A model generated the notes under the pieces. That model had not been told where the DNA came from. It was given only the letters and a program-made list of their open reading frames with translations, and did no database searches. Shown here piece after piece: positions 18,882 to 26,132 of a stretch of DNA of 62,061 bases (its first letter is position 1; each line of letters begins with the position of its first letter). The stretch spans positions 1 to 62,061 of the forward strand of contig JAQUXM010000003.1 of assembly GCA_028692415.1 (NCBI GenBank), read 5' to 3'. Source of the DNA: Syntrophomonadaceae bacterium. GTDB lineage: Bacteria; Bacillota; Syntrophomonadia; Syntrophomonadales; Syntrophomonadaceae. Position numbers and translations under genes: made by a program.

Positions 18882-19145
18882 ATGCGCAGTGCAATATTTG
18901 AAATCAGCATATTATTAGGTGCCGTCATCCTGGGATGGCAGAAAACCGGATGGAACTCCTTGTTTTATATCGCTCTTGCTCTTATTGTGTTTTATGTCAT
19001 TGTTATGGTTATTTATATTGTGACCAAGGGGTCAGCGATGTCATGGTTGGACAAACTACTCGGAGTAATAGCATTAGCCGCGTGGCTGGCAATAGCCTGG
19101 TTATTAATCCAAGAGAAGGGATTACATCTGCCTGGGCTATTATAA
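18882..19145 (+). CDS. Small membrane protein, unknown function
   Basis: An 87-residue hydrophobic protein with three apparent membrane helices (about residues 4-22, 27-47 and 57-75). I do not recognise the family. ATG 18882 follows AGGAGGA (18868-18874); an in-frame ATG at 18864 precedes that site and is rejected. It lies between the Fe-ADH and EFR1-type genes and ends 50 bp before the latter, so it is probably co-transcribed with it. A role alongside the membrane-associated ferredoxin is only a guess. Confidence 0.6.
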   Translation: MRSAIFEISILLGAVILGWQKTGWNSLFYIALALIVFYVIVMVIYIVTKGSAMSWLDKLLGVIALAAWLAIAWLLIQEKGLHLPGLL

Positions 19146-19194
19146 TAAGACTGGCATATGAAGGTCTTAAAACCGGAAAGGAGTCCAGTCTCGA

Positions 19195-20286
19195 ATGACT
19201 ACTCAAGTACTTACCTACTATTTTACCGGTACGGGAAACTCATTATGCGCCAGCCGTTGGATTGCCGAAAATGCCAGCAAGGCCGGAGTCGCAGCCGGGG
19301 TAAGGCCAATAGATCGTTTTGACCGCCATTCCATCCCCCAACCAGCCCCGGACACTCTGCTGGGCTTTGCCTATCCCACCCATGGGTTTAATCTTCCATG
19401 GTACATGCTCAAATTCTTGCTCTATTTTCCCCGCGGCCATAATCCAGTCTTTCTGCTAAACACCCGCGCTGGGATGAAACTAGGCCGCTGGTATACCCCT
19501 GGCGTGTCAGGAATAGCCATCCTGCTGCCCATGTTGATCCTGGCTCTCAAGGGATATAGTATTCGAGGTGTTTTGCCCCTGGATATGCCGTCGAACTGGA
19601 TTTCCATACATCCCGGCTTGTTCCCGCATACGGTTGCTGACATCGTCAAACATTGCCGCCGCATAGTCGACCGCTTCAGCTATGCGCTGCTGGCCAAGAA
19701 ACGTAGCTTCCCGCTTATTTTCTTCTTGTTCCTTCCCCTGGATTTAGTACTTCTCCCCATAAGTCTGGCGTATTTGGTAATAGGACGTTTCTTTTTAGCC
19801 AAGACTTTCTTTGCCTCCAAGCGCTGCAACGGCTGCAGAATCTGTGCCGAGCACTGCCCGGTCGGTGCTATCCAAATCATTGATGAAAGGCCCTACTGGA
19901 GCTTCCATTGCGAAAGCTGTATGCGCTGTATGAATATCTGCCCTCTGCAGGCTATCGAGACCTCGCACTCCATGGCGGCCATCATGATCACGCTAACGAC
20001 CTCGATACCGGCAAGTATATATTTACAGCACTTTTTGTCCGCCACTGGTCTGAATATTACTGGGGCAGCATTAGATTCCGCAGAAAAAATCATCTCTTGG
20101 CTTCTTTCTCTGGTCATCATCTATGTATTATATATACTGGCTTTCGCTCTACTGCGCAATCCATGGGTCAACCGCTTTTTCGTTTATACCTCCTTGACCT
20201 ATTACTGGGCGCGTTATAAAGCTCCTGGGATCGGATTAAAGGATTTCAGCCAGGCTAAGATAATTAATAAGCGAAGAACAAAATAG
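19195..20286 (+). CDS. EFR1-family flavodoxin/ferredoxin membrane protein
   Basis: A 363-residue protein. The N-terminus (TYYFTGTGNSLCASRWIAE) is the flavodoxin-like phosphate-binding loop of EFR1 proteins. Membrane-associated hydrophobic segments lie at about 170-200. Two 4Fe-4S motifs follow: CNGCRICAEHCPVGAI and CESCMRCMNICPLQAI. A C-terminal hydrophobic helix pair is at about 300-325. The family is thought to carry electrons between flavin and ferredoxin-type centres, often in anaerobes; the partner is unknown. GGAG lies before the ATG. Confidence 0.85.
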   Translation: MTTQVLTYYFTGTGNSLCASRWIAENASKAGVAAGVRPIDRFDRHSIPQPAPDTLLGFAYPTHGFNLPWYMLKFLLYFPRGHNPVFLLNTRAGMKLGRWYTPGVSGIAILLPMLILALKGYSIRGVLPLDMPSNWISIHPGLFPHTVADIVKHCRRIVDRFSYALLAKKRSFPLIFFLFLPLDLVLLPISLAYLVIGRFFLAKTFFASKRCNGCRICAEHCPVGAIQIIDERPYWSFHCESCMRCMNICPLQAIETSHSMAAIMITLTTSIPASIYLQHFLSATGLNITGAALDSAEKIISWLLSLVIIYVLYILAFALLRNPWVNRFFVYTSLTYYWARYKAPGIGLKDFSQAKIINKRRTK

Positions 20287-20498
20287 CTGCAATGACTTGT
20301 GGGTGATAAATCTCTCTTTGATTACTAGAGTTCTTGTTTTTCTGTCACACATGCAGGAAAATTCCCTTGTGCGCCCGGCATCGGCGACAGCAATGACAAT
20401 TACCACTACCATACAACTTAAGCATAGCCAGCAAACGTCTTGTGACTTTGTACATAATTATGTTATTATAATGTCAAATAAACTCGAGGTGATGATAT

Positions 20499-20771
20499 AT
20501 GCCACAAATTAAACCAATAACCGAGTTGAGAAACACTAATGAAATTTCCGAAATATGCCATAAAAAAGGCGAGCCTATTTTTATTACTAAAAATGGATAT
20601 GGCGATTTAGTTATAATGAGTATAGAAACATATGAGCGTCAACTCGGTCTCGTTGATGTGTACAAAAAGCTAGCTGAAGCTGAAACACAAATTGCACAGG
20701 GTGTTCCTTTGTTGGAAGGTACAGAAGTATTTAAAAAACTGAGGGATAAATATGTCCGGGAAAAGATATAA
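20499..20771 (+). CDS. Phd/YefM-type antitoxin of a RelBE-like module
   Basis: A 90-residue protein with the Phd/YefM pattern: PITELRNTNEISEICHKKGEPIFITKNGYGDLVIMSIETYE. This fold binds DNA through its N-terminal half and neutralises a RelE/YoeB/ParE-type toxin with its C-terminal tail. CGAGGTGATGAT precedes the ATG. It overlaps the toxin start by 20 bp, the standard co-translated arrangement. Autoregulation is expected, but I found no operator. Confidence 0.85.
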   Translation: MPQIKPITELRNTNEISEICHKKGEPIFITKNGYGDLVIMSIETYERQLGLVDVYKKLAEAETQIAQGVPLLEGTEVFKKLRDKYVREKI

Positions 20772-21147
20772 ATTGAAGTTTACTCCCAAAGCAAGTGAGG
20801 ATTTAGAACAAATTTTTAGCTATATAACAGGATCGCTTATGGCTGAAATTGCTGCGGACAATTTGCTGGAAAAAATCGAAATTAGCATAATGCGACTAGA
20901 AAGTTTTCCTTATTCAGGTAGTTTTATTGTAGATGAGCCTCTAAAAAACAGGGGGTATCGCAAGTTAATAATTGGTAACTTAAGCATCGGAAGAAACTGC
21001 GAAGCAGTTTCAACACACCGCTGCAACGAGGCGGGGGACGTTTTTTCGCCTCGTTATATTGCTTTTTATTTAGTTAATGAGCAGGAAAAGCAGGTTGTAA
21101 TTATGCGTATTCTGTATGGTGCCCAAAACTATCAAGATATACTTTGA
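20752..21147 (+). CDS. RelE/ParE-type toxin carrying an in-frame 25-residue repeat insertion
   Basis: A 131-residue protein. Residues 1-76 (KRYKLKFTPKASEDLEQIFSYI ... GYRKLIIGN) and the C-terminal YIAFYLVNEQEKQVVIMRILYGAQNYQDIL are a normal RelE/ParE toxin, expected to be about 100-106 residues. Between the two halves sit 75 bp (20980-21054) of the dispersed repeat, encoding LSIGRNCEAVSTHRC and following residues. The insertion keeps frame and has no stop, so the gene remains open. It interrupts the junction before a conserved C-terminal beta strand, so toxin activity may be lost or altered. See the repeat entry at 20980. Confidence 0.85.
   Translation: MSGKRYKLKFTPKASEDLEQIFSYITGSLMAEIAADNLLEKIEISIMRLESFPYSGSFIVDEPLKNRGYRKLIIGNLSIGRNCEAVSTHRCNEAGDVFSPRYIAFYLVNEQEKQVVIMRILYGAQNYQDIL
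20980..21057 (+). repeat. Dispersed repeat R2, short form, inside the toxin gene
   Basis: It starts TTAAGCATCGGAAGAAACTG, has the GAAACTGC..GCAGTTTC hairpin, ACACCGCTGCAACGAGGCGG and ends TTCGCCTCGTTAT. The middle of the long form (GAACCCGCC ... CTTAAAGAAGC) is missing. About 75 bp, in frame within the relE-like gene. Confidence 0.9.
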
Positions 21148-21206
21148 TTCATCTGACAATAAGGGTTGTCACGGAGACGGGGTTATTAACAACATCCTTA
21201 AATTGT

Positions 21207-21245
21207 TGAGGATTTTGCATAATTTTGAATTATGCAAAATCCTCA
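21207..21245. terminator. Bidirectional hairpin between convergent genes
   Basis: TGAGGATTTTGCATAAT pairs perfectly with ATTATGCAAAATCCTCA over a 5-nt loop (17-bp stem). It lies between the toxin gene (+) and the histidine kinase gene (-), whose 3' ends face each other. Confidence 0.7.
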
Positions 21246-21267
21246 GTTACCCTCGAAGTGTACAACC

Positions 21268-23265
21268 CTATTCTTCGGCCCACAAGGGTATGGCGACTGT
21301 TGCTTTGAATAAATCGCCGTCAATTTCCAACTGGAATGTTCCTCCCTGCAGATCGCTTAAACTCTGAGCAATGGAAAGTCCCAGTCCTGAGCCTTCCGTG
21401 CTTCGGGATTCATCCCCCCGGACAAAGCGCTCGGTAAGCTGTTCCGGCATGATATTAAGAGGAAAAGCGGATATGTTTTTAACCGTAAAGGAGCCATAAG
21501 CATTGTCGGAGGCAATATCAACATAAACCCGGGAATGGGGCATGGAGTATTTTATCACATTGGACAGCAAATTTTCAGCTATCCGCCACATATGTTTGCC
21601 ATCTGCCCGTACGACGACCGCTGCATCAGCAGCTTGAATATGAAGTTCCAGCTGCGCCTTTTGGATCTTTTCTTCATACTCTCCACAGGCCTGCATCATT
21701 AACTCCTGCAAATCAACCTTTTCGCCGGCCACTGCCAAATTGCCGCTGGAGGCCTTGCTGGCTTCCATAAGATCTTCGATCAGCTGCTTAAGGCGGGAAG
21801 ATTTTTCTTCCAATACATTAATATATTCAGCCGCCGCTTCATTTTCCAGGTTTTCCTTCTTGAGCAGGTCAACATAATTGATGATGGAAGTCAAAGGTGT
21901 TTTCAAATCATGAGAGACATTGGTGATAAGATCGGTTTTCATCCGCTCCCCTTTTACCGCGGCAGCGACCGCTTTTTTCAATCCTCCCTGCAGGCTGCGG
22001 ATATCCTCGGCAAAAGCTGCCAAGCTTGCGGGAATAAGGGTGCTGTTCAAGGGATAATCCAGATTCCCGGCTGATATTTCTTTAACCGCTTCCATGATTT
22101 GCGGTAAAGCTACCAGCGACCGGGCGGCAAAATAGATTGCTCCGGCATTAAAGCCAAGTAAAAGCAGGAGCATAAAGAGGAAACCGCCGAAAGAATCGAA
22201 GTAGGCTTCCGCGCAAAGGATAAATAACAACCCGTTTATGAAGCCATAACCCAAAAGCAGCAGCAAAATCCATGCTTTAAAAACCTTGCCCTGGAAAGCC
22301 TGGCGGAGGAAAGCATTTAAAGCAGAGCCGAGCTTGTATAGCAGAGTGTTGGTAAAAATCTGTCCCGTCTTAATCTGTTCGACCATGGACAAAACATAGA
22401 ATAAACCAATGAATATATCCAGGCTGAGAACAACGGCAATAGCTATTATACTCAATACATTCGGCACATCTATGGAAGTGCCGGGGGCAATAAACAACGA
22501 AAGTATAGCTGCTATCAAGACCAAAACCGTATGTACATCGCTATACATCCGGTCTGTCCGAGCCGGTACAACTTCTCCTTCCGGTTCCCGGCGGCCGGTT
22601 ATATAAATCAGATAAATAAAAGCAATAGCCATGAGGATAAAGGATATGATTGATATATCGGTGGCCGCGTTACTGCGGGCTTTTGTTTGGGTGTAATCCA
22701 TATAGTCATCGTAGAATAAATCCCCGGCTTGCAGCGGTTTTGCGACTGCCGCATATACTTCGTAGGGGCTGCCGGACATCATATCTTCAACATTTTCTGC
22801 CATCGAAATACTGGCATTGGATGTCCAGCCGTTAAAGAAGGCATTGGCCGGCTGTTTTTGAATATAGCTTACCGGATCACCCTTCTCCGGCCCCAAATTG
22901 CTCCATGTTTCCCCGGTTTCGGTGTTGCGGACATAATAGACGAAATTAACCATGTCCGCAAGCCGGTTTTCAATGAGCTGGAAACGTTGTAAATTCTCGG
23001 CTTGGGTTGGTAAATCTTCGCCGGAATTCTTGATATTATCTTCGCTTTTCAGTATGACATGATACTCCACCGTATTATGCAGCAGCCGGGCAAAGCTGTT
23101 TTGGAACGAATAGGTATCGGTATAGCTTGATGAATTGGCGATTTCGCGATTCTCAAAATAATAAAAGCAACCGCCCATAGTCCCCAAAAACCCCAGCCAT
23201 ACTATGATTATGGCCAACAGTTTAGTCCATTTGAAATGGCTAATATTTTTCGATTTTGTATCCAA
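21268..23265 (-). CDS. Membrane sensor histidine kinase
   Basis: A 665-residue sensor kinase. An N-terminal TM helix (about 14-34) is followed by an extracytoplasmic domain to ~210, then several TM helices (~210-380) and a linker. HisKA contains NVSHDLKTPLTSIINYVDLL with the phospho-accepting His, and the ATPase domain ends in the G box EGSGLGLSIAQSLSDLQGG. The start is a TTG (23265) overlapping the response regulator gene by 26 bp, so the pair is translationally coupled. The stimulus cannot be read from the sequence. Confidence 0.9.
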   Translation of the reverse strand: MDTKSKNISHFKWTKLLAIIIVWLGFLGTMGGCFYYFENREIANSSSYTDTYSFQNSFARLLHNTVEYHVILKSEDNIKNSGEDLPTQAENLQRFQLIENRLADMVNFVYYVRNTETGETWSNLGPEKGDPVSYIQKQPANAFFNGWTSNASISMAENVEDMMSGSPYEVYAAVAKPLQAGDLFYDDYMDYTQTKARSNAATDISIISFILMAIAFIYLIYITGRREPEGEVVPARTDRMYSDVHTVLVLIAAILSLFIAPGTSIDVPNVLSIIAIAVVLSLDIFIGLFYVLSMVEQIKTGQIFTNTLLYKLGSALNAFLRQAFQGKVFKAWILLLLLGYGFINGLLFILCAEAYFDSFGGFLFMLLLLLGFNAGAIYFAARSLVALPQIMEAVKEISAGNLDYPLNSTLIPASLAAFAEDIRSLQGGLKKAVAAAVKGERMKTDLITNVSHDLKTPLTSIINYVDLLKKENLENEAAAEYINVLEEKSSRLKQLIEDLMEASKASSGNLAVAGEKVDLQELMMQACGEYEEKIQKAQLELHIQAADAAVVVRADGKHMWRIAENLLSNVIKYSMPHSRVYVDIASDNAYGSFTVKNISAFPLNIMPEQLTERFVRGDESRSTEGSGLGLSIAQSLSDLQGGTFQLEIDGDLFKATVAIPLWAEE

Positions 23266-23935
23266 TGCCCCATACCACCTTTAAGTATTTTGGTTCTTTC
23301 GGGTTGATTTCAATTTTCTCCCGAATCCTCCTTATGTGCACGGCTACCGTATTTTCCGCTGAATAGGAAGGCTCATTCCATACCTGTTCATATATCTGGG
23401 CTATAGAGAACACATGCCCCATGTTCTCCATTAAGAACTCCACTATTCCGTATTCGGTAGGAGTCAACCGGATGATTTCCCCATCTACCCGCAGCTCTTT
23501 GCCTTCCCGGTCCAGTTCCAGACCGCCGGTTTTCAATATACCGTTTTTGAGGGCTATACTCCCTAGTGCAGTGTAGCGGCGCATCTGTGATTTGACCCGG
23601 GCCATTAATTCCAGAGGGTTAAAGGGTTTGGTCACATAATCATCCGCCCCGAAATTGAGCCCGGTAATCTTATCCGTGTCCTCGGATTTGGCGGAAATTA
23701 TAATAATGGGAATATTGCGTTCCTCCCGAATCCTTATGGTGGCCGACAGCCCATCTAATTCCGGCATCATAATATCCAATAAAATCAAATGAATTTCATG
23801 TTCGCTCAGAGCTTGCAAGGCTTGAGTCCCGGTATAGGCTTTTATCACTCCATAGTTTTCGTGTTTTAAATAGATTTCCAGCGCATCTACGATGGCCGGG
23901 TCATCATCACACACCATCACATTTAACTTTTCCAT
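23240..23935 (-). CDS. OmpR-family response regulator
   Basis: A 231-residue response regulator. The receiver domain has the acidic pocket (CDDD near residue 10), the phospho-accepting D54 in LLDIMMPELDG and K in YVTKPFNP. The C-terminal winged helix is of OmpR/PhoB type (RLTPTEYGIVEFLMEN, ENTVAVHIRRIREKIE). ATG 23935 follows GGAGGCG; an in-frame ATG at 23953 precedes that site. It is first in a two-gene operon with the kinase. Targets are unknown. Confidence 0.92.
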   Translation of the reverse strand: MEKLNVMVCDDDPAIVDALEIYLKHENYGVIKAYTGTQALQALSEHEIHLILLDIMMPELDGLSATIRIREERNIPIIIISAKSEDTDKITGLNFGADDYVTKPFNPLELMARVKSQMRRYTALGSIALKNGILKTGGLELDREGKELRVDGEIIRLTPTEYGIVEFLMENMGHVFSIAQIYEQVWNEPSYSAENTVAVHIRRIREKIEINPKEPKYLKVVWGIGYKIEKY

Positions 23936-24222
23936 AAAACGCCTCCATTGCATCCTAATCAGATCATTCGTTCACTCAAATATAACCACCTGCCTTTCAC
24001 TCCATATTCTGGCAGGTAAATATTACAAAGCACTTCATGAAAATCTTAAATCTTTCTTAAGAATCAGGCAAATCCCGAAAAAAACAGGGGGACAAAATGT
24101 CTCCCTGTCGTTGTCGCTTGTAACGCTTAATATATCCACTTTACTTTTATGTTGCGAATACTAATTGCAAATAAGAAAATAGTAAATCCGGCCAGCACTG
24201 GGATACTCAACAGCGGAGCTTA
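23936..24222. other. Intergenic region upstream of the two-component system
   Basis: It contains the DUF2325 terminator (24084-24108) and presumably the promoter of the two-component operon. No operator could be assigned with confidence. Confidence 0.35.
24084..24108 (-). terminator. Rho-independent terminator of the DUF2325 gene
   Basis: Read on the minus strand, ACAGGGAGACATTTTGTCCCCCTGT forms a hairpin followed directly by a run of T. It lies about 115 bp beyond the DUF2325 stop. Confidence 0.75.
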
Positions 24223-25413
24223 TTACATCAGCTCAGGCCCGGTTTCTTGATACGTATGAGTAACCCCTTGCAGAGTGCGGGAGATAGAGCTCAGGCTGGT
24301 ATTGTTAAGGAAGCAGCAGTCCTTGTTCAGGTTCTTGCATAACTTTTTAACACTGTTACAGGCCCCATGGCTGTTGGCATCGGTGGAGCAAAGCACGAGA
24401 TCCACCTTTTGGATGAGGTTCTTAAGCCCTTTTTCTCCGGCATTCATATACCCGTCGTGATAATCAAAATCAAAGCCCATTTCTTCGGCCAATTCCCGAT
24501 AAAGCGAGCTTAAACGGGTCAGTCCCCCTACCAGTAAAACCCTGCGCCGGCACTGGCTCATTTCTTCTCCTGATTTTGGGCAGACCCCCGGTACCGCCGC
24601 CATGTCTTTCAATATGCGTTGGAATTCCTCGTACAACTGTTGGTTTATCTTTTGCTGGGATGATAGTTCTCTGGACAATGCGCTTTTGTCCCGGTCAAGC
24701 TCTTCGATTATGCGCAAGGCTCTTGACAATTCAGTCTGCAAGCTATCCATTTCTACATTTGTCTCCGAGCCAACGCTTGCTTGCCCGGCACCTATTTCCG
24801 CTGGATGCTCAAGCTTCAATTTCTCCAGTTTTATGTATTTATTATTTAATTCCTTATTTCTTTTTTCACTATCCGCCAGTTTACTCTCCATTTCCTTGCG
24901 CAGTTTTCGCTCGCGCCTGATTTTTTCCTGTAATTGTTTATTGTGTTTTTCCAGCCGCTGGCATTCTGCTTTTTCCCTGCGATTGCTCCCGCCATTGAGA
25001 TGGGACAGCATGTGAATATCGCAAAAGAGTCTATGTACGAATTTTAGCGACAAGTCCCGCCGCGTTAAAGCCACCCAGTAAAGACCGCAGATATCCCCCT
25101 GGGCATATTTCTCTTTCCATAATTCATCAAATTCTTCTTCACCCAGGCAACCGTATTGGGCTATATCATAATGGTACTTCTGGTTTAGCAATTTATTTAT
25201 ATGATAGGATAGACGATTGGCAAAAGCGGAGTTCTGCACCATCAAGGAATGTATTTCATAATCCAAATAGCTGGCTTCCTCCATATCCAGTTTGCGCAGG
25301 AGCTGCCGCTGTTCCTCCATCGACAAGCAGGTACCGCAGATTGAACAAAGCCAGTGTTCATTAACCTCCCATAGCTGTTTCCGGATCATTGAACCGGTTA
25401 TTAATTGTGGCAT
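24223..25413 (-). CDS. DUF2325-domain protein, likely iron-responsive
   Basis: A 396-residue protein. The N-terminal part contains LCSICGTC, a possible metal-binding CxxC pair. A long coiled-coil at about residues 150-270 (QRLEKHNKQLQEKIRRERKLRKEMESK ...) follows. The C-terminal DUF2325 domain (RRRVLLVGGLTRLSSLYRELAEEMGF, DLVLCSTDANSHGACNSVKKLC) is a Rossmann-like fold of unknown function. A perfect Fur-like palindrome lies 75-107 bp upstream (25488-25520), so iron control is plausible. A strong terminator ends the gene. Confidence 0.75.
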   Translation of the reverse strand: MPQLITGSMIRKQLWEVNEHWLCSICGTCLSMEEQRQLLRKLDMEEASYLDYEIHSLMVQNSAFANRLSYHINKLLNQKYHYDIAQYGCLGEEEFDELWKEKYAQGDICGLYWVALTRRDLSLKFVHRLFCDIHMLSHLNGGSNRREKAECQRLEKHNKQLQEKIRRERKLRKEMESKLADSEKRNKELNNKYIKLEKLKLEHPAEIGAGQASVGSETNVEMDSLQTELSRALRIIEELDRDKSALSRELSSQQKINQQLYEEFQRILKDMAAVPGVCPKSGEEMSQCRRRVLLVGGLTRLSSLYRELAEEMGFDFDYHDGYMNAGEKGLKNLIQKVDLVLCSTDANSHGACNSVKKLCKNLNKDCCFLNNTSLSSISRTLQGVTHTYQETGPELM

Positions 25414-25487
25414 ATTTATTTCCCTCCTAAGATATCTAACGTTTAAAGCATGACCAGCCTATGCTTTGCTATAATAAGATCCCAATA

Positions 25488-25520
25488 AGTTAATATTGAT
25501 TATCATTATCAATATTAACT
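25488..25520. promoter_or_regulatory. Fur-box-like palindrome upstream of the DUF2325 gene
   Basis: AGTTAATATTGAT pairs with ATCAATATTAACT around TATCATT, a perfect 13-bp dyad. The core TTGATTATCATTATCAATA resembles the Fur consensus GATAATGATAATCATTATC in both orientations. Compare the similar box at 28743-28760 upstream of feoA. Confidence 0.7.
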
Positions 25521-25692
25521 TAAAAAAATTAGCACCTCTTAAGTAATTGCTCCAAGTAGTCTGTTTAGCTATGCTTGCCAAAGCTGCTTTTAAACAATCC
25601 CCATTACACTACCCAACCGAATAGCCTGGCTGTTTAAAATCCCTTCTCCCCTTTAACTTTGACCGCCTTTTTGTAATCTTCATGTTCATTTC

Positions 25693-25823
25693 TTAAGTAT
25701 CGGAAGAAACTGCGAAGCAGTATCAACACACCGCTGCAACGAGGCGGGGTTTTAAACCTCGCCTGTTTTGTTATTAGGACCCCGACCGTTTAAAGAAGCG
25801 GGGGCATCTTTTCACCTCGTTAT
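25693..25823 (+). repeat. Dispersed repeat R3, long form
   Basis: It starts TTAAGTATCGGAAGAAACTG, keeps the ACACCGCTGCAACGAGGCGG block, the middle CGCCTGTTTTGTTATTAGGA, CCGTTTAAAGAAGCGG and ends CACCTCGTTAT. About 131 bp. Its right part is read on the opposite strand as the tail of a small protein gene. Confidence 0.9.
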
Positions 25824-25920
25824 CGCCAGTTTGATAAAGCTCTCTCATAAATCGCTTTATACGATGGAAAAGAATGAAAACAGCAATTACAAAAAGCAGA
25901 CCGATGACCAGATACTCCAA
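25774..25920 (-). CDS. Small single-TM protein downstream of feoB, repeat-derived tail
   Basis: A 48-residue candidate: EYLVIGLLFVIAVFILFHRI is a clear membrane helix followed by basic residues (KRFMREL). TTG start at 25920 has GGGAGG a few bases upstream. Its last ~15 residues (NEVKRCPRFFKRSGS) are encoded by the reversed right half of dispersed repeat R3. It resembles small FeoB-associated membrane proteins, which usually end in a Cys-rich tail; here the tail may have been replaced. No codon evidence beyond this, so it may be a fossil. Confidence 0.5.
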   Translation of the reverse strand: MEYLVIGLLFVIAVFILFHRIKRFMRELYQTGDNEVKRCPRFFKRSGS

Positions 25921-26064
25921 TGCTGCTCCCTCCCACGATTAGTTAGTTTAGTCTAACTTTATTGCTAAGGCTAGGCATTTCTTCTAACAAGAAAGCTTTG
26001 CTCAAATAGCCCAAATGATTTCCATATCATTGCTTGCAAAAACCGATAATCTTGGTGTCATTTT

Positions 26065-26110
26065 GGCCGGGTTTTATGGTTTTCCCAGCGAAGAACCATA
26101 AAACCCGGCC
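26065..26110. terminator. Hairpin downstream of feoB
   Basis: GGCCGGGTTTTATGGTT pairs with AACCATAAAACCCGGCC around a short loop. It lies 23 bp beyond the feoB stop, so it likely ends the feo transcript before the small gene. Confidence 0.7.
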
Positions 26111-26132
26111 TTATTACTTAAGATAAAAGGTC

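Noticed and set aside
25768-25956. Plus-strand frame across repeat R3
   Set aside because: No ribosome-binding site; the minus-strand TM frame with a GGGAGG site is more credible.
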